From: Pedobacter zeae
GTDB lineage: Bacteria > Bacteroidota > Bacteroidia > Sphingobacteriales > Sphingobacteriaceae
Direction of reading: 5' to 3'
NCBI RefSeq assembly: GCF_014196715.1
Contig: NZ_JACIEF010000004.1
Span: 186,001-250,000 of the forward strand
Length of the DNA stretch: 64,000 nucleotides
Positions 35,565 through 44,751 of this stretch are shown in pieces (the first letter of the stretch is position 1; the number at the start of each line of letters is the position of its first letter). A program made the position numbers and the translations under genes. Under the pieces are notes generated by a model, which did no database searches, had not been told where the DNA came from, and saw only the letters and a program-made list of their open reading frames with translations.

Positions 35565-36193
35565 ATGCTGATTTTGTTTCGGCTCAAAGCTTTTGCAATA
35601 TATGAGATTTTGAAAATTACACCTAATTCATTTTTCTGTTAAAGCGAGCAATTCCAAACAGATAAATTTACCAATATTAACTCAGTTCCTCTCAAGCTTT
35701 CGGGTGCGTGTTTGGTAATTAAAAGAAGAAAATAAAGGAAATTTGCGGTATTTGATATCTCCTATACGGATTTCTCCACTATGGTCGAAATGACGATTTT
35801 TTAAGGTTTAATCTTTAAACATCCAATCTTCGGACACCCGGCTTGTGGACTTTGACTTTAGTCTTACTCGCGGATTTCTCCGCTACGGTCGAAATGACGA
35901 TTTTTAGGGTTTAGTCTTTAAACATCCAATTCTCGGACCTCTGACTTGCGGACTTCTGACTTTAGTATTGCTTACAGATTTTCTCCACTACGGTCGAAAT
36001 GACGATTTTTAGGGTTTAGTCTTTAAACATCCAATCTTCGGACACCTGACTTGCGGACTTCTGACTTTAATCTTGCTCACAGATTTCTCCGCTACGGTTT
36101 AAATGACGATTTTTTAGGGTTTAGTCTTTAAACATCCAATCTTCAGACACCCGACTTGCGGACTTCCGACTTCTGGCTTTGGTCTTTCAGCTT
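35565..36193. other. Gene-free stretch between sulfurtransferase and pdxA
   Basis: The first 180 bases are AT-rich upstream sequence for the leftward sulfurtransferase gene. The remaining 440 bases are a tandem repeat. No credible gene. Confidence 0.7.
35752..36187. repeat. Tandem repeat, about four copies of a 104-105-bp unit
   Basis: The landmark tgacgattttt falls at 35791, 35895, 36000 and 36104, a period of 104-105 bases. Each unit contains tttctccNctacggtcgaaa, gggtttagtctttaaacatc and a ggacttctgactttagtctt tail. Units differ by a few substitutions. The unit joins two sequence families that occur singly elsewhere in the window: the tcgaaatgacga element and the gacttccgactt phrase. Confidence 0.9.
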
Positions 36194-37273
36194 TTAAGAA
36201 GCATCATCTTTTATATCAAACTGTGTTTCTACCACTTTTCCGCCGGTGCGTAACTGGTTTCTTAACATTTCTTCCTGCTCCCTGCGGTTTTTCACAATGT
36301 GGATAGCCGAAAATAAAGCTTCGGTGAATGAAGTTGAATCGGCCAGATCTTTCCCCGCAATATCATAACCTGTTCCATGATCGGGAGAGGTGCGAACGAA
36401 GTTTAAACCAGCAGTATAGTTTACGCCATTATGGAATGCTAATGTTTTAAAAGGAATCAGACCCTGGTCGTGGTACATGGCTAAAACTGCATCGAACTGT
36501 TTGTAGCTACCATTACCGAAAAAGCCGTCGGCAGGGTATGGACCAAAACAAACAATGCCTTTGTCGTAAGCTTCCTGAATAGCCGGGGTAATAATTTCAG
36601 CTTCCTCGGTGCCCAATAAGCCATTATCGCTGGCATGTGGGTTTAAGCCCAAAACTGCTATTTTCGGTTTTTCGATCCAAAAATCTTTTTTCAGGCTTTC
36701 GTTGATCAGCTTTAACTTATTTACAATTTTCTCTTTTGTAATGGATGATGGAACATCTTTTATAGGGATATGACCGGTAACAACACCTACCCGCAGATTT
36801 TCGCTGATCAAAAACATCAGCACATCTTTACTGCCACTTTTTTCCTGCAGGTATTCGGTATGGCCCGGAAAGGCAAAAGTTTCTGATTGGATGTTGTGTT
36901 TATTGATGGGCGCAGTAACCAGGGCATCAATATCGCCGTTTACCAGGTCGGCAGTGGCACGTTCTAACGATAAAAGTGCATACTTTCCACCCGTTGCGGT
37001 AACCTGACCCAGTTCTATTTTTACATCTTCTTCCCAGCAATTGATCATATTTGCTCTTTTGGGCTGTGCCTGATTGGCGTGGTTGACCACGTTAAAACTG
37101 AAATCGCCCAGATTGTTTGCTTTTCTGTGAAAAGAAGAAACCTTGGTATGGCCATAAACAATTGGCGTGCAATAATTTAAAATAGCAGGATTTGATAATG
37201 TTTTAATAATTACCTCTAAACCTATACCGTTTACGTCGCCTATACTGATGCCAATTTTAAGTTTATTGCTCAT
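36194..37273 (-). CDS. pdxA: 4-hydroxythreonine-4-phosphate dehydrogenase
   Basis: NAD-dependent step of the DXP-dependent pyridoxal phosphate pathway. The 359 residues show the PdxA blocks IGDVNGIGLEVIIK, TAPINKHNIQ, FPGHTEYLQ, GLNPHASDNG and AMYHDQGLIPFK with metal-binding His/Asp residues, and TSPDHGTGYDIAGK near the end. Leftward; the divergent neighbour is rsmA. Confidence 0.94.
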   Translation of the reverse strand: MSNKLKIGISIGDVNGIGLEVIIKTLSNPAILNYCTPIVYGHTKVSSFHRKANNLGDFSFNVVNHANQAQPKRANMINCWEEDVKIELGQVTATGGKYALLSLERATADLVNGDIDALVTAPINKHNIQSETFAFPGHTEYLQEKSGSKDVLMFLISENLRVGVVTGHIPIKDVPSSITKEKIVNKLKLINESLKKDFWIEKPKIAVLGLNPHASDNGLLGTEEAEIITPAIQEAYDKGIVCFGPYPADGFFGNGSYKQFDAVLAMYHDQGLIPFKTLAFHNGVNYTAGLNFVRTSPDHGTGYDIAGKDLADSTSFTEALFSAIHIVKNRREQEEMLRNQLRTGGKVVETQFDIKDDAS

Positions 37274-37468
37274 AATTACTGGAAAATTTTAGCGCAAATT
37301 ACTGATTTTCGTTTAAAGAGGTGCTTACCGGATAAAAATTAGTTATTTTGTATTAAATAGAGCAGCCACAGAAATACGGTGTGCACGGAGATGGGATAGG
37401 GTTTCCCCCCTTCTTCATGAAAGTTTTTCTGTGATTTCAGTGCCTCCGTGGCAAAATAAAGTGTAAAG

Positions 37469-38254
37469 ATGAGTTTAGTAAAAGCAAAAAAGCATTTAGG
37501 CCAGCATTTTTTAACCGATAAGGGCATTGCCAACCGTATTGTTGAGGCCTTGGTTAGTACCGATAAATACCACCAGGTTTTAGAGGTGGGGCCAGGGATG
37601 GGTATCCTATCTGATTTTTTGTTGCAACGGAAAGATCTTGAAACTTACCTGATCGATATCGATACCGAATCTTATCATTTTTTAAATGAGAAATATCCGG
37701 AGCTTGGCGACCGCCTGATTAACGGTGATTTTTTGAAACTCAATTTTGATGATGTTTTTCCCGGGCAATTTGCCATTATTGGTAATTTTCCATACAATAT
37801 TTCTTCGCAGATTTTATTTAAAATTTTAGATAACCGCCATAAAGTGGTAGAAATGGTGGGTATGTTCCAAAAAGAAGTGGCCCAACGTTGTGCTGCACCT
37901 GCAGGCAGTAAAGAATATGGTATTTTAAGCGTATTTCTTCAGGCTTATTATAAAATTGAATACCTGATGACCGTTAAACCCGGAACGTTTAATCCGCCGC
38001 CAAAAGTACATTCAGCAGTGATCCGCTTAACCCGGAACGAAGTGGAGACTTTAGACTGTGATGAAAAATTGTTTTGGCGTGTAGTAAAGGCTGGTTTCAA
38101 CCAACGTAGAAAAACCCTGCGCAATGCCGTTTCTGCGGTGATGCCAAAAGATAAGATGGACGATCATATTTATTTCGAAAAGCGTGCGGAGCAGTTAACT
38201 GTTGCCGATTTTGTGGCCTTAACGCAGCATGTGAGTAAGTTGATGGAAGCTTAG
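37469..38254 (+). CDS. rsmA: 16S rRNA (adenine1518-N6/adenine1519-N6)-dimethyltransferase
   Basis: Dimethylates two adjacent adenines in the 3' hairpin of 16S rRNA. The 261 residues begin with KAKKHLGQHFLTD, the classic RsmA/KsgA start. VLEVGPGMGILSDFLL is the SAM motif, and GNFPYNISSQILFKI carries the catalytic NxPY. The start is at the ATG at 37469. The upstream 70 bases hold the common intergenic phrase tgcctccgtggcaaa. Divergent from pdxA, a frequent neighbour of rsmA. Confidence 0.96.
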   Translation: MSLVKAKKHLGQHFLTDKGIANRIVEALVSTDKYHQVLEVGPGMGILSDFLLQRKDLETYLIDIDTESYHFLNEKYPELGDRLINGDFLKLNFDDVFPGQFAIIGNFPYNISSQILFKILDNRHKVVEMVGMFQKEVAQRCAAPAGSKEYGILSVFLQAYYKIEYLMTVKPGTFNPPPKVHSAVIRLTRNEVETLDCDEKLFWRVVKAGFNQRRKTLRNAVSAVMPKDKMDDHIYFEKRAEQLTVADFVALTQHVSKLMEA

Positions 38255-38819
38255 CCATCTTTTTGTATATGCTGAGGTAAGAAACATCGATTTCATCCGT
38301 GCAGGTTTATTCTAGGTTGATGTTTCCCCGATCAAAATAGAATTTGGAAATGAGCATGCAGTGGTTCTTGGCGGTGTGCAGTCCCGCTTTCACTTATAGT
38401 CCTCTCCCGATGAAAAATCGGGATCCGGGCTATTCCGCTCAATCTGGTTTAGGAACACGGGTTCTGCACCTGTAGCCGTAAAGATGGGATGTTGTTTTGG
38501 CCACCTGGCCCCGGTTGGCAGCAACGAGGTATCCCGAACTTTCGGGAAAGCGTATAAGCGCAAAACGGGAAGGAACTGGGTGTATGGTACAAGCAGAGCG
38601 CTCCAAAAATAAACATGATTTATCTCCCGTAGCCATGGTTCATGTCTCCACATATTATAAAGCTTTTTGCCTATCGGTTAGTGTCTTAACAGACGAAATA
38701 CCGTCAGGAAATGAGCATCGGCTGGTTTTTGGCTGCAATCAGCCGCTTGTGTTTTCTTGCAAATCCGTGATGATTTTCATTGAATTTCTCCTTTCCTTTG
38801 CGGCATAATTTTAAACATC
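38255..38819. other. Gene-free stretch with decayed repeat between rsmA and a thioredoxin-like gene
   Basis: About 560 bases with no believable gene; short frames here lack protein-like character. It holds inverted repeats TCCCGAT/ATCGGGA (38405-38423) and TCCCGAA/TTCGGGA (38532-38547). The text gtcccgctttcactta...tcctctcccgat...cgggctattccgct resembles a degenerate copy of a dispersed Bacteroidota intergenic repeat (recalled, not checked). Confidence 0.5.
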
Positions 38820-39419
38820 ATGGTTAATTACAGCGAAATTTTCAGCGAACAAGGAATGGATTATCAAACATACCGGGCATTGATTGATCAACTTCTGTTA
38901 GAAGGAAAGGCTACCGGTGATGTAACCTACGATTTGCACTATACTAAAATGAATGTGCAGAGGATGAATCGCGTGGATAAAACGATTAGTTTAACCGAAG
39001 AATTAACCTCAACGGTAGCTGGTTTAAAGGATAATTATAAATTTTTAGTCATCACCGAGGGCTGGTGTGGAGATGCTGCCCAGATTGTTCCGGTGTTTAA
39101 TAAAATCGCAGTTGCATCACTGGGTAAAATTGACCTGAGGTTTGTACTTAGAGATAAAAATCTGCCACTGATTGATGCGCATTTAACTAATGGTGGAAGA
39201 GCAATACCTGTTTTAATTGTGTTAAATCCATCTGCTGATCAGGTTTTAGCAACATGGGGTCCCAGACCACAAATTTTACAGGAGCTTTTAAAAGAGTGGA
39301 AAAAAGAAACGACCGAAATGCCAATTTTAGCAGAAAAACTTCACGGCTGGTATGCTAAAGATAAAACACTAACTACACAAGAGGGATTAAATGATCTTTT
39401 GAAGGGGTTGGAGGGTTAA
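38820..39419 (+). CDS. Thioredoxin-fold protein (WCGDA type)
   Basis: A 199-residue cytoplasmic protein with a thioredoxin-like fold. The active-site loop TEGWCGDAAQIVPV has a single Cys where classical thioredoxin has CxxC. The cis-proline region is GGRAIPVLIVL. This matches the Thioredoxin_9 group, common in Bacteroidota and Firmicutes. A disulfide-reductase role is doubtful without a second Cys; a monothiol or binding role is possible. No operon partners. Confidence 0.75.
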   Translation: MVNYSEIFSEQGMDYQTYRALIDQLLLEGKATGDVTYDLHYTKMNVQRMNRVDKTISLTEELTSTVAGLKDNYKFLVITEGWCGDAAQIVPVFNKIAVASLGKIDLRFVLRDKNLPLIDAHLTNGGRAIPVLIVLNPSADQVLATWGPRPQILQELLKEWKKETTEMPILAEKLHGWYAKDKTLTTQEGLNDLLKGLEG

Positions 39420-39430
39420 TTATACAGTAT

Positions 39431-39503
39431 CGTCATCTCGACCGGAGCATAGCGAACGTCATCTCGACCGGAACGCAGTGGAGTGGAGAGATCTATCTCG
39501 GGA
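39431..39503. repeat. Dispersed element (CGTCATCTCGACCGG family), copy 3, partly duplicated
   Basis: The left end CGTCATCTCGACCGGA occurs twice in a row (39431 and 39458), followed by gcagtggagtggagagatcta. The right half is degenerate. Lies between the thioredoxin-like gene and clpS, which converge. Confidence 0.7.
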
Positions 39504-39605
39504 AAAATCTAACTTCGCCGAACACTTATCATCTGTTTCTCAACTGCTTAGCACTATGCTCGGGATGAAGATGTAACAAGAGCAGCTTGAAAGAAAAATA
39601 ATCTA

Positions 39606-39887
39606 TTAATCAACAGTAACAGTCAGGCCTTCTTGCTGTAAAATTTTACGGTATACTTCCATTTCGGTAAACGAACCTTCTAAAACAGGGCATTTACCTT
39701 CATTATGCACTTTCCATGCAATTTTTTCGGCCTGCGATTCGTTATAATCCAGGTATTTCATCATGCAATAAATCACATGATCAAAGGTATTGATATCATC
39801 ATTCCACAAAATAAGGCGATGTACAGTTTTAAGGGAAGTTAAAATCTCTTCGAGCGTAAAGGTCTCTTCTTTGGTTTCTGTAGACAT
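39606..39887 (-). CDS. clpS: ATP-dependent Clp protease adaptor ClpS
   Basis: Adaptor that brings N-end-rule substrates to ClpAP-type proteases. The ATG ending at 39887 (MSTETKEETFTLEE) gives 93 residues. LILWNDDINTFDHVIYCM contains the conserved NDxxxTxxxV substrate pocket, and KVHNEGKCPVLEG follows. A TAnnTTTG-like hexamer lies only five bases upstream of the start, hinting at a very short leader, but no -33 match is visible. Confidence 0.92.
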   Translation of the reverse strand: MSTETKEETFTLEEILTSLKTVHRLILWNDDINTFDHVIYCMMKYLDYNESQAEKIAWKVHNEGKCPVLEGSFTEMEVYRKILQQEGLTVTVD

Positions 39888-40102
39888 GGTGCAAAAATAA
39901 CTATTTTTATGTAAGATATAATAGGTAAAATAGATGATCATCTGACTTATATCTAAATACCTGCTTTTGGGTTTATAATCTCATCATTCAGAGGATTGTA
40001 TTTTTGATTAATAAAGTTCGTACTGCATCTTACATCGTACATTTTACATATTCTTCGGCCTCTTTTAATACATTTGCTAACCAAATCATAATAAATACAA
40101 GT

Positions 40103-41149
40103 ATGCACCAGTCTAAAATTGCAGGAATAGGTTATTACGTTCCTAAAAATGTATATACCAACAATGATTTAAGCCGTTTTATGGATACCAGCGATGCATG
40201 GATTCAGGAGCGGACGGGTATTAAAGAACGGCGTTTTGCAGATCGTAACGGTGAAACTACCACAACTATGGGCATTGAAGCCGCCAAAATTGCGATAGAA
40301 AGGGCTGGCATTACCGCTAAAGATGTTGATTTTATCGTTTTTGCCACGCTTAGTCCTGATTATTATTTTCCGGGTTGCGGGGTATTGTTGCAGCGCGAAA
40401 TGGGGATGGGCGAGATTGGTGCATTGGATATCCGTAACCAATGCTCAGGATTTGTATATGCACTTTCGGTGGCCGATCAGTTTGTAAAAACGGGCATGTA
40501 TAAAAATGTTTTGGTGGTGGGCAGCGAAAAACACTCCTTTGCAATGGATTTTGAAACCCGGAGCCGTAATGTTTCAGTAATTTTTGGCGATGGTGCCGGT
40601 GCAGTGCTGCTGCAACCTACACAAGAGCCGGGAAAAGGGATTTTAAGTACCCATTTACATAGTGATGGTGCCGAAGCCGAAATTTTGGCCATGTATTATC
40701 CCGGTTCTCACGCCAATAAGTGGTTAAAGGATAAACCAGCCTATCCGGAACAGGAATTGGGCGGATTGTTTATGACGGAGGAAATTTTAGAAAGTGGCGC
40801 CGCATTACCTTACATGGATGGTCCGGCGGTTTTCAAAAAAGCAGTAGTGAAATTTCCGGAGGTAATTAAAGAGGCTTTGGCTGCGAATAATTTAACCGAA
40901 AAAGACATCGATCTGTTGGTGCCGCATCAGGCAAATCTGCGTATCAGTCAATATGTACAACAGCTATTGAATTTAAATGACGATCAGGTTTTTAATAACA
41001 TCCAAAAATATGGCAATACTACAGCAGCTTCTGTCCCAATTGCTTTATGCGAAGCCTGGGAAGTCGGTAAAATTAAGGATGGAGATTTGGTATGCCTCGC
41101 GGCATTTGGATCAGGCTTTACCTGGGCAAGTGCGCTGATCAGGTGGTAG
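40103..41149 (+). CDS. FabH-like 3-oxoacyl-ACP synthase III (second copy)
   Basis: A 348-residue KAS III-type enzyme from the ATG at 40103 (MHQSKIAGIGYYVPK). The triad is intact: IRNQCSGFVYA, VPHQANLRI and KYGNTTAAS. It is clearly diverged from the fabH at 31705 and has an insert around residues 195-235 (PGSHANKWLKDKPAYPEQ). Such second copies often use a different acyl starter or take part in a side pathway; which applies is unknown. It stands alone. Confidence 0.85.
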   Translation: MHQSKIAGIGYYVPKNVYTNNDLSRFMDTSDAWIQERTGIKERRFADRNGETTTTMGIEAAKIAIERAGITAKDVDFIVFATLSPDYYFPGCGVLLQREMGMGEIGALDIRNQCSGFVYALSVADQFVKTGMYKNVLVVGSEKHSFAMDFETRSRNVSVIFGDGAGAVLLQPTQEPGKGILSTHLHSDGAEAEILAMYYPGSHANKWLKDKPAYPEQELGGLFMTEEILESGAALPYMDGPAVFKKAVVKFPEVIKEALAANNLTEKDIDLLVPHQANLRISQYVQQLLNLNDDQVFNNIQKYGNTTAASVPIALCEAWEVGKIKDGDLVCLAAFGSGFTWASALIRW

Positions 41150-41200
41150 GTTTAGGGTTTAGGAAAAAAATAGCCGGGCAAGTTAGGATAACACTATTAA

Positions 41201-41267
41201 ACCATTAAGAAGTTAAGGACATTAAGTTTTCGCGGGATTTTCTTAATTACCTTAATTTCTTAATGGT
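41201..41267. repeat. Long imperfect inverted repeat between convergent genes
   Basis: Arms at 41201-41226 and 41242-41267 pair at 23 of 26 positions, including an uninterrupted ACCATTAAGAA/TTCTTAATGGT. The loop is GC-containing (ttttcgcgggatttt). It may act as a two-way terminator for the FabH-like and TPR genes, or be one of the phrase-like dispersed repeats. Confidence 0.6.
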
Positions 41268-41276
41268 CGTGGATCG

Positions 41277-43730
41277 CTAGTTTTGTGCTTTTGGCTTGAT
41301 AAAGTCTCCTAAATAACTGCATTCGCCTGCAGCAACAGCATAAAAAGGTGTTTTATTATAATTAAACCTTAATTCTTTGAGATAAGGATTATTGTAATTC
41401 GCTTTGATGAAGTTTCGCCATTTCACATCCTTTTTATCGTAGTAATAAAATGATAGTGGGTTAGCGTTCATGATGATCTGTTTTTGCAAACATTTCGCCA
41501 GCATAAAAGTACATTTTGCCTTAAAATCGGTATTGGTACTTAAGGCCCTCGCTTTCAAATACCACGCTTTTGCGGTTTGTGCTTTTTTGTAGTCCCCATC
41601 ATACACGTATTTTGCCGGGGTGCTGTTATCGTAAGACGACCAGTCGTAACTGATCAGGAACCAGCTGTTGCCAAAATAACCTGTTTGATAAATGGCATTA
41701 GCCATTTTGTAATAATAAAGGGCAGCATTCTTTTTATCGCTAACAAGTAACTTCTGCAAACGGAGCATTTCGGCAGCAAAAGTTTTTTTGGTAACGGATG
41801 CTTTGGCCGTTACATACTTTTTAGGGAAATCGTTAATGGTTTCGATAAACGGATTGGCATACAGTTTTGAATCCGTTCCGTCTCCATACCAGTTCTGGGG
41901 GGTAAAATACTGATAGCTTGACGAGACTTTGGCAAACATCTGTACCGCTTTATCGTATTGATGTGTACGCAGGTAAGTAGTGCCGTAAAGTTCGTAAAAG
42001 TCGTCATTTTTGAGTTGATTTAAAGCTGAGGCTAACAAACCGGTCACATCATTGCCCGCTGCTTTGGTCTTGTAAAGCGCTAAGCCCTGCATGCTTCCCG
42101 GACTTAGGTTGTTCTGCCAGAAATTGATACTCTGGTAGCTCATATTCTGGAACAGCGAATTCTCTTTTAACGTTTGGTATGCCAGATCACCTTTAACCAT
42201 TGCCAATGCTGCTTTTGCTGTATCGCCCATGTTCAAATAAGCCGGTGCCAGAATCTGCTGATAAAAATTCCTGGTGGTTCTGCTGAAACGTTTGCCCGCC
42301 TGATCATGATCATAATATTGCCCGTTTGGCTGGATTTTATTTTCTGCAAAACGTTTTTCATCCAGCCATTTCAAGGTTGGTAACAAATCATTTTCGTTAA
42401 AAGGATTGCCTTTTTTGATGTTTTTCGCTTTGATCAATAAATCAACAATACGGTATTGATCGCGCAACCTTTCGGGCAGTTTATCCGGTTTTAAAATGGC
42501 CAGGTAATTTGCAGCCATAAAGTCCTTGTTTTCCATCCAAGATAAATAGGCTGCAGTTAAGGTACCCAGTTCGGGTTGTGGGTATTTCTTTTCGGTAGCC
42601 AGTTTTACCGCAAAAGTTCTGATTTCGTTTAAGCGTTTCAGGTTGATATTTTTTATACTATCCCGGTATTTAGAATTTCCATTATCCTGGAAGTAATAGT
42701 TATAACCAATTTTGGCTATGTCGTTTGCTTCAATAAGATCTTGCTCCAGCTTATTTACTTCCCGTACCAGTAAGGTGCCATTCAACTGGCTTTTGGGTTC
42801 ATAGCTGTAAACTTTATTAATGCTTTCTATTCCCGCATCGGCATTGCCGAATCCATTAATTGCCCATATATTGGCTTTTTCATTATTGGTTTTTGCATAT
42901 TTTAAAGCGCCTTGAACGGGCGAGCTGGTATAGTAATAATTTTTATAAGCCTGTATCCTGCGCTCCGGGTTGCTGGCAAAAACTTTTGAGAATAAAAAAG
43001 CAGATTCTTCGGTATTCCCTAACCTACGGGTCGATCCTGCATATAAAGCGAGTGCCCAACCCTTAGCGGCACTGTTTATTTTACTGGTTTTAATATATTT
43101 TTCGTAGGTTGATTTGCTCTCGGTATGCAATCCTGCAAAATGAAACATACGCTCAGCCTGGTAAGCATAACGTAATTTCAGAAAATCATCTTTTTCAGCA
43201 GCGGTTAGTGCCAAGCCTTCCTCGGCTTTGGCAGCCATTTTAGCGGTATCGCGGGGTGTTGCATCCCAAAGGCTGAATGTGACATTGGCCAATGGCTCGC
43301 AGCTTTTGGCGAACTGATAATATTTTAAAGGCGCTTTGCGTTTCCCCAGTGCCCGGATAAAGCTGTTCTGTTGCAGGCTATCGGGTAACTGCGCCATATT
43401 GCCATCAAAATTTACCAATTTTACATCAGTGGCACTATCTGTTTGATACATTACCTTTAGTACATCTTCCTTTTTAACATTTAGGTATTTAGCCCATTCG
43501 CGACTATTGATATCGGGCTCACTTTCTACATCGGTTTCACTGTTGAGGTAAACCATCTGGTTGTAGGCAAAAGGAGAATATTCATCACCCTCAATGTTGT
43601 TATGGAAATAGGAGATATAATAATCGTAAGGATCTATCTCGCCGCCACAGGCAAGATTTACGGCAATTTCGCCAAAAAAAATAATCAGGAATGCACTAAA
43701 AATTAGCGATAACTTTTTGAAGGTTTTCAT
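41277..43730 (-). CDS. Large exported TPR-like protein of unknown function
   Basis: An 817-residue protein with an N-terminal signal segment (MKTFKKLSLIFSAFLIIFFG) and a Cys in NLACGGE that is a weak lipobox at best. Much of it is helical and TPR-like, for example KSTYEKYIKTSKINSAAKGWALALYA split by spacers and DKAVQMFAKVSS. I recognise no enzyme motif. Its start overlaps the end of the upstream lipoprotein gene by 35 bases, so the two are cotranscribed and probably work together at the cell envelope. Tyr- and Asn-rich C-terminal region. Confidence 0.6.
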   Translation of the reverse strand: MKTFKKLSLIFSAFLIIFFGEIAVNLACGGEIDPYDYYISYFHNNIEGDEYSPFAYNQMVYLNSETDVESEPDINSREWAKYLNVKKEDVLKVMYQTDSATDVKLVNFDGNMAQLPDSLQQNSFIRALGKRKAPLKYYQFAKSCEPLANVTFSLWDATPRDTAKMAAKAEEGLALTAAEKDDFLKLRYAYQAERMFHFAGLHTESKSTYEKYIKTSKINSAAKGWALALYAGSTRRLGNTEESAFLFSKVFASNPERRIQAYKNYYYTSSPVQGALKYAKTNNEKANIWAINGFGNADAGIESINKVYSYEPKSQLNGTLLVREVNKLEQDLIEANDIAKIGYNYYFQDNGNSKYRDSIKNINLKRLNEIRTFAVKLATEKKYPQPELGTLTAAYLSWMENKDFMAANYLAILKPDKLPERLRDQYRIVDLLIKAKNIKKGNPFNENDLLPTLKWLDEKRFAENKIQPNGQYYDHDQAGKRFSRTTRNFYQQILAPAYLNMGDTAKAALAMVKGDLAYQTLKENSLFQNMSYQSINFWQNNLSPGSMQGLALYKTKAAGNDVTGLLASALNQLKNDDFYELYGTTYLRTHQYDKAVQMFAKVSSSYQYFTPQNWYGDGTDSKLYANPFIETINDFPKKYVTAKASVTKKTFAAEMLRLQKLLVSDKKNAALYYYKMANAIYQTGYFGNSWFLISYDWSSYDNSTPAKYVYDGDYKKAQTAKAWYLKARALSTNTDFKAKCTFMLAKCLQKQIIMNANPLSFYYYDKKDVKWRNFIKANYNNPYLKELRFNYNKTPFYAVAAGECSYLGDFIKPKAQN

Positions 43731-44721
43731 GGGTAAAATGTTTTAATAGATCGGTGTCTAAATGGTAGAAAACGAGATTACGGTCTCTGGAGGCTAAATA
43801 TCGGGATAAAAATTTAGAGCTGGTAAGTAAATCTTCAGGAGAAATCTGTTCCCATCTGACTACATCGCCACGTTTCAGACCGGCTGCAGGATAATCAACC
43901 AGAAGATCGTAAAGGATGGAATTCCCCCTTCGTTTAAAAAGTTTTCTATCCTCTATCTGGATGTTACTGATCCGTTTAGAAATACCTGCATATTGCGCGT
44001 TCCTGAATACTACCGCCCATTCGAACAATGGCAGGGCCACATCAAGTGGTATAGGATACTGGCCTAAATAATCTTTTAGGTACGTGTCCAGTTCGCGTTG
44101 ATCCAATATAGAGTTTTGCCCGCCATATTTACGCAGGTTGCCCATATTGTAACACATCAAAATAGCCTTTTCTACCGGAGGTACACCGCTCGATAAGATA
44201 TTTTTAACCTGGTGCAGCCGCAGGGTTACGGAAATGGTTTTCCCCTTTAAAAGCGGATTTGCCTTTAGTTGTTCGAGAAATTTAAAATACCTGTTCCTGG
44301 TGCCTTTAGTCCAATCGCAATCGATCTGAAGTTCATGGTAGCTCTGTTTTCCGGCCTGCTTTACCTTAGCCTCCACAAATTTTGCAATGCGGTTGGCCAT
44401 TACTAAAGTCTGTGTGGTGTCTATTTTGTTAAAAACCTGGTTAACAATAAATACCACCGGTATAATATCGGTCTGTTTGGGGATTGGATCCGAAAATTTA
44501 ATTGGCGAAACGGGTACGGGCAATTGCAGATCAGGGTTAAAATCTACATCCATAATCCGTACATATAAAGATTTTGACTTAAACTGATCGAGATAAGTGC
44601 TTTCTTCCTTCTTGTTCTGATAATCCGTTTTCCAATAATAAAAAGTAGGATGGACAACTGACTTTTGCTTACAACCCAGGAAGAGGAGGGCAGAAATCAC
44701 TAAAATACTTATCTTGCGCAT
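43696..44721 (-). CDS. Predicted lipoprotein, TIM-barrel-like, unknown function
   Basis: Start at the ATG ending at 44721, 341 residues. The signal and lipobox are clear: MRKISILVISALLFLGCKQ, with Cys after LLFLG. The middle shows alternating strands and helices with HELQIDCDWTKGT, ISVTLRLHQVK and AILMCYNMGN, which together resemble a barrel hydrolase of the DUF3142/glycosidase-like kind; this is a low-confidence impression. It overlaps the large TPR gene by 35 bases and diverges from dtd with only 30 bases between starts. Confidence 0.6.
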   Translation of the reverse strand: MRKISILVISALLFLGCKQKSVVHPTFYYWKTDYQNKKEESTYLDQFKSKSLYVRIMDVDFNPDLQLPVPVSPIKFSDPIPKQTDIIPVVFIVNQVFNKIDTTQTLVMANRIAKFVEAKVKQAGKQSYHELQIDCDWTKGTRNRYFKFLEQLKANPLLKGKTISVTLRLHQVKNILSSGVPPVEKAILMCYNMGNLRKYGGQNSILDQRELDTYLKDYLGQYPIPLDVALPLFEWAVVFRNAQYAGISKRISNIQIEDRKLFKRRGNSILYDLLVDYPAAGLKRGDVVRWEQISPEDLLTSSKFLSRYLASRDRNLVFYHLDTDLLKHFTHENLQKVIANF

Positions 44722-44751
44722 ATCTGTTTTATTGAACAAAATTAGTATAAA

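Noticed and set aside
35752..36187. A CRISPR array or minisatellite gene.
   Set aside because: The period is 104-105 bases with the whole unit conserved; there are no short identical repeats with unique spacers and no cas genes.
38390..38808. Several overlapping reading frames on both strands downstream of rsmA.
   Set aside because: All are short, overlap the inverted repeats, and show no protein-like features.
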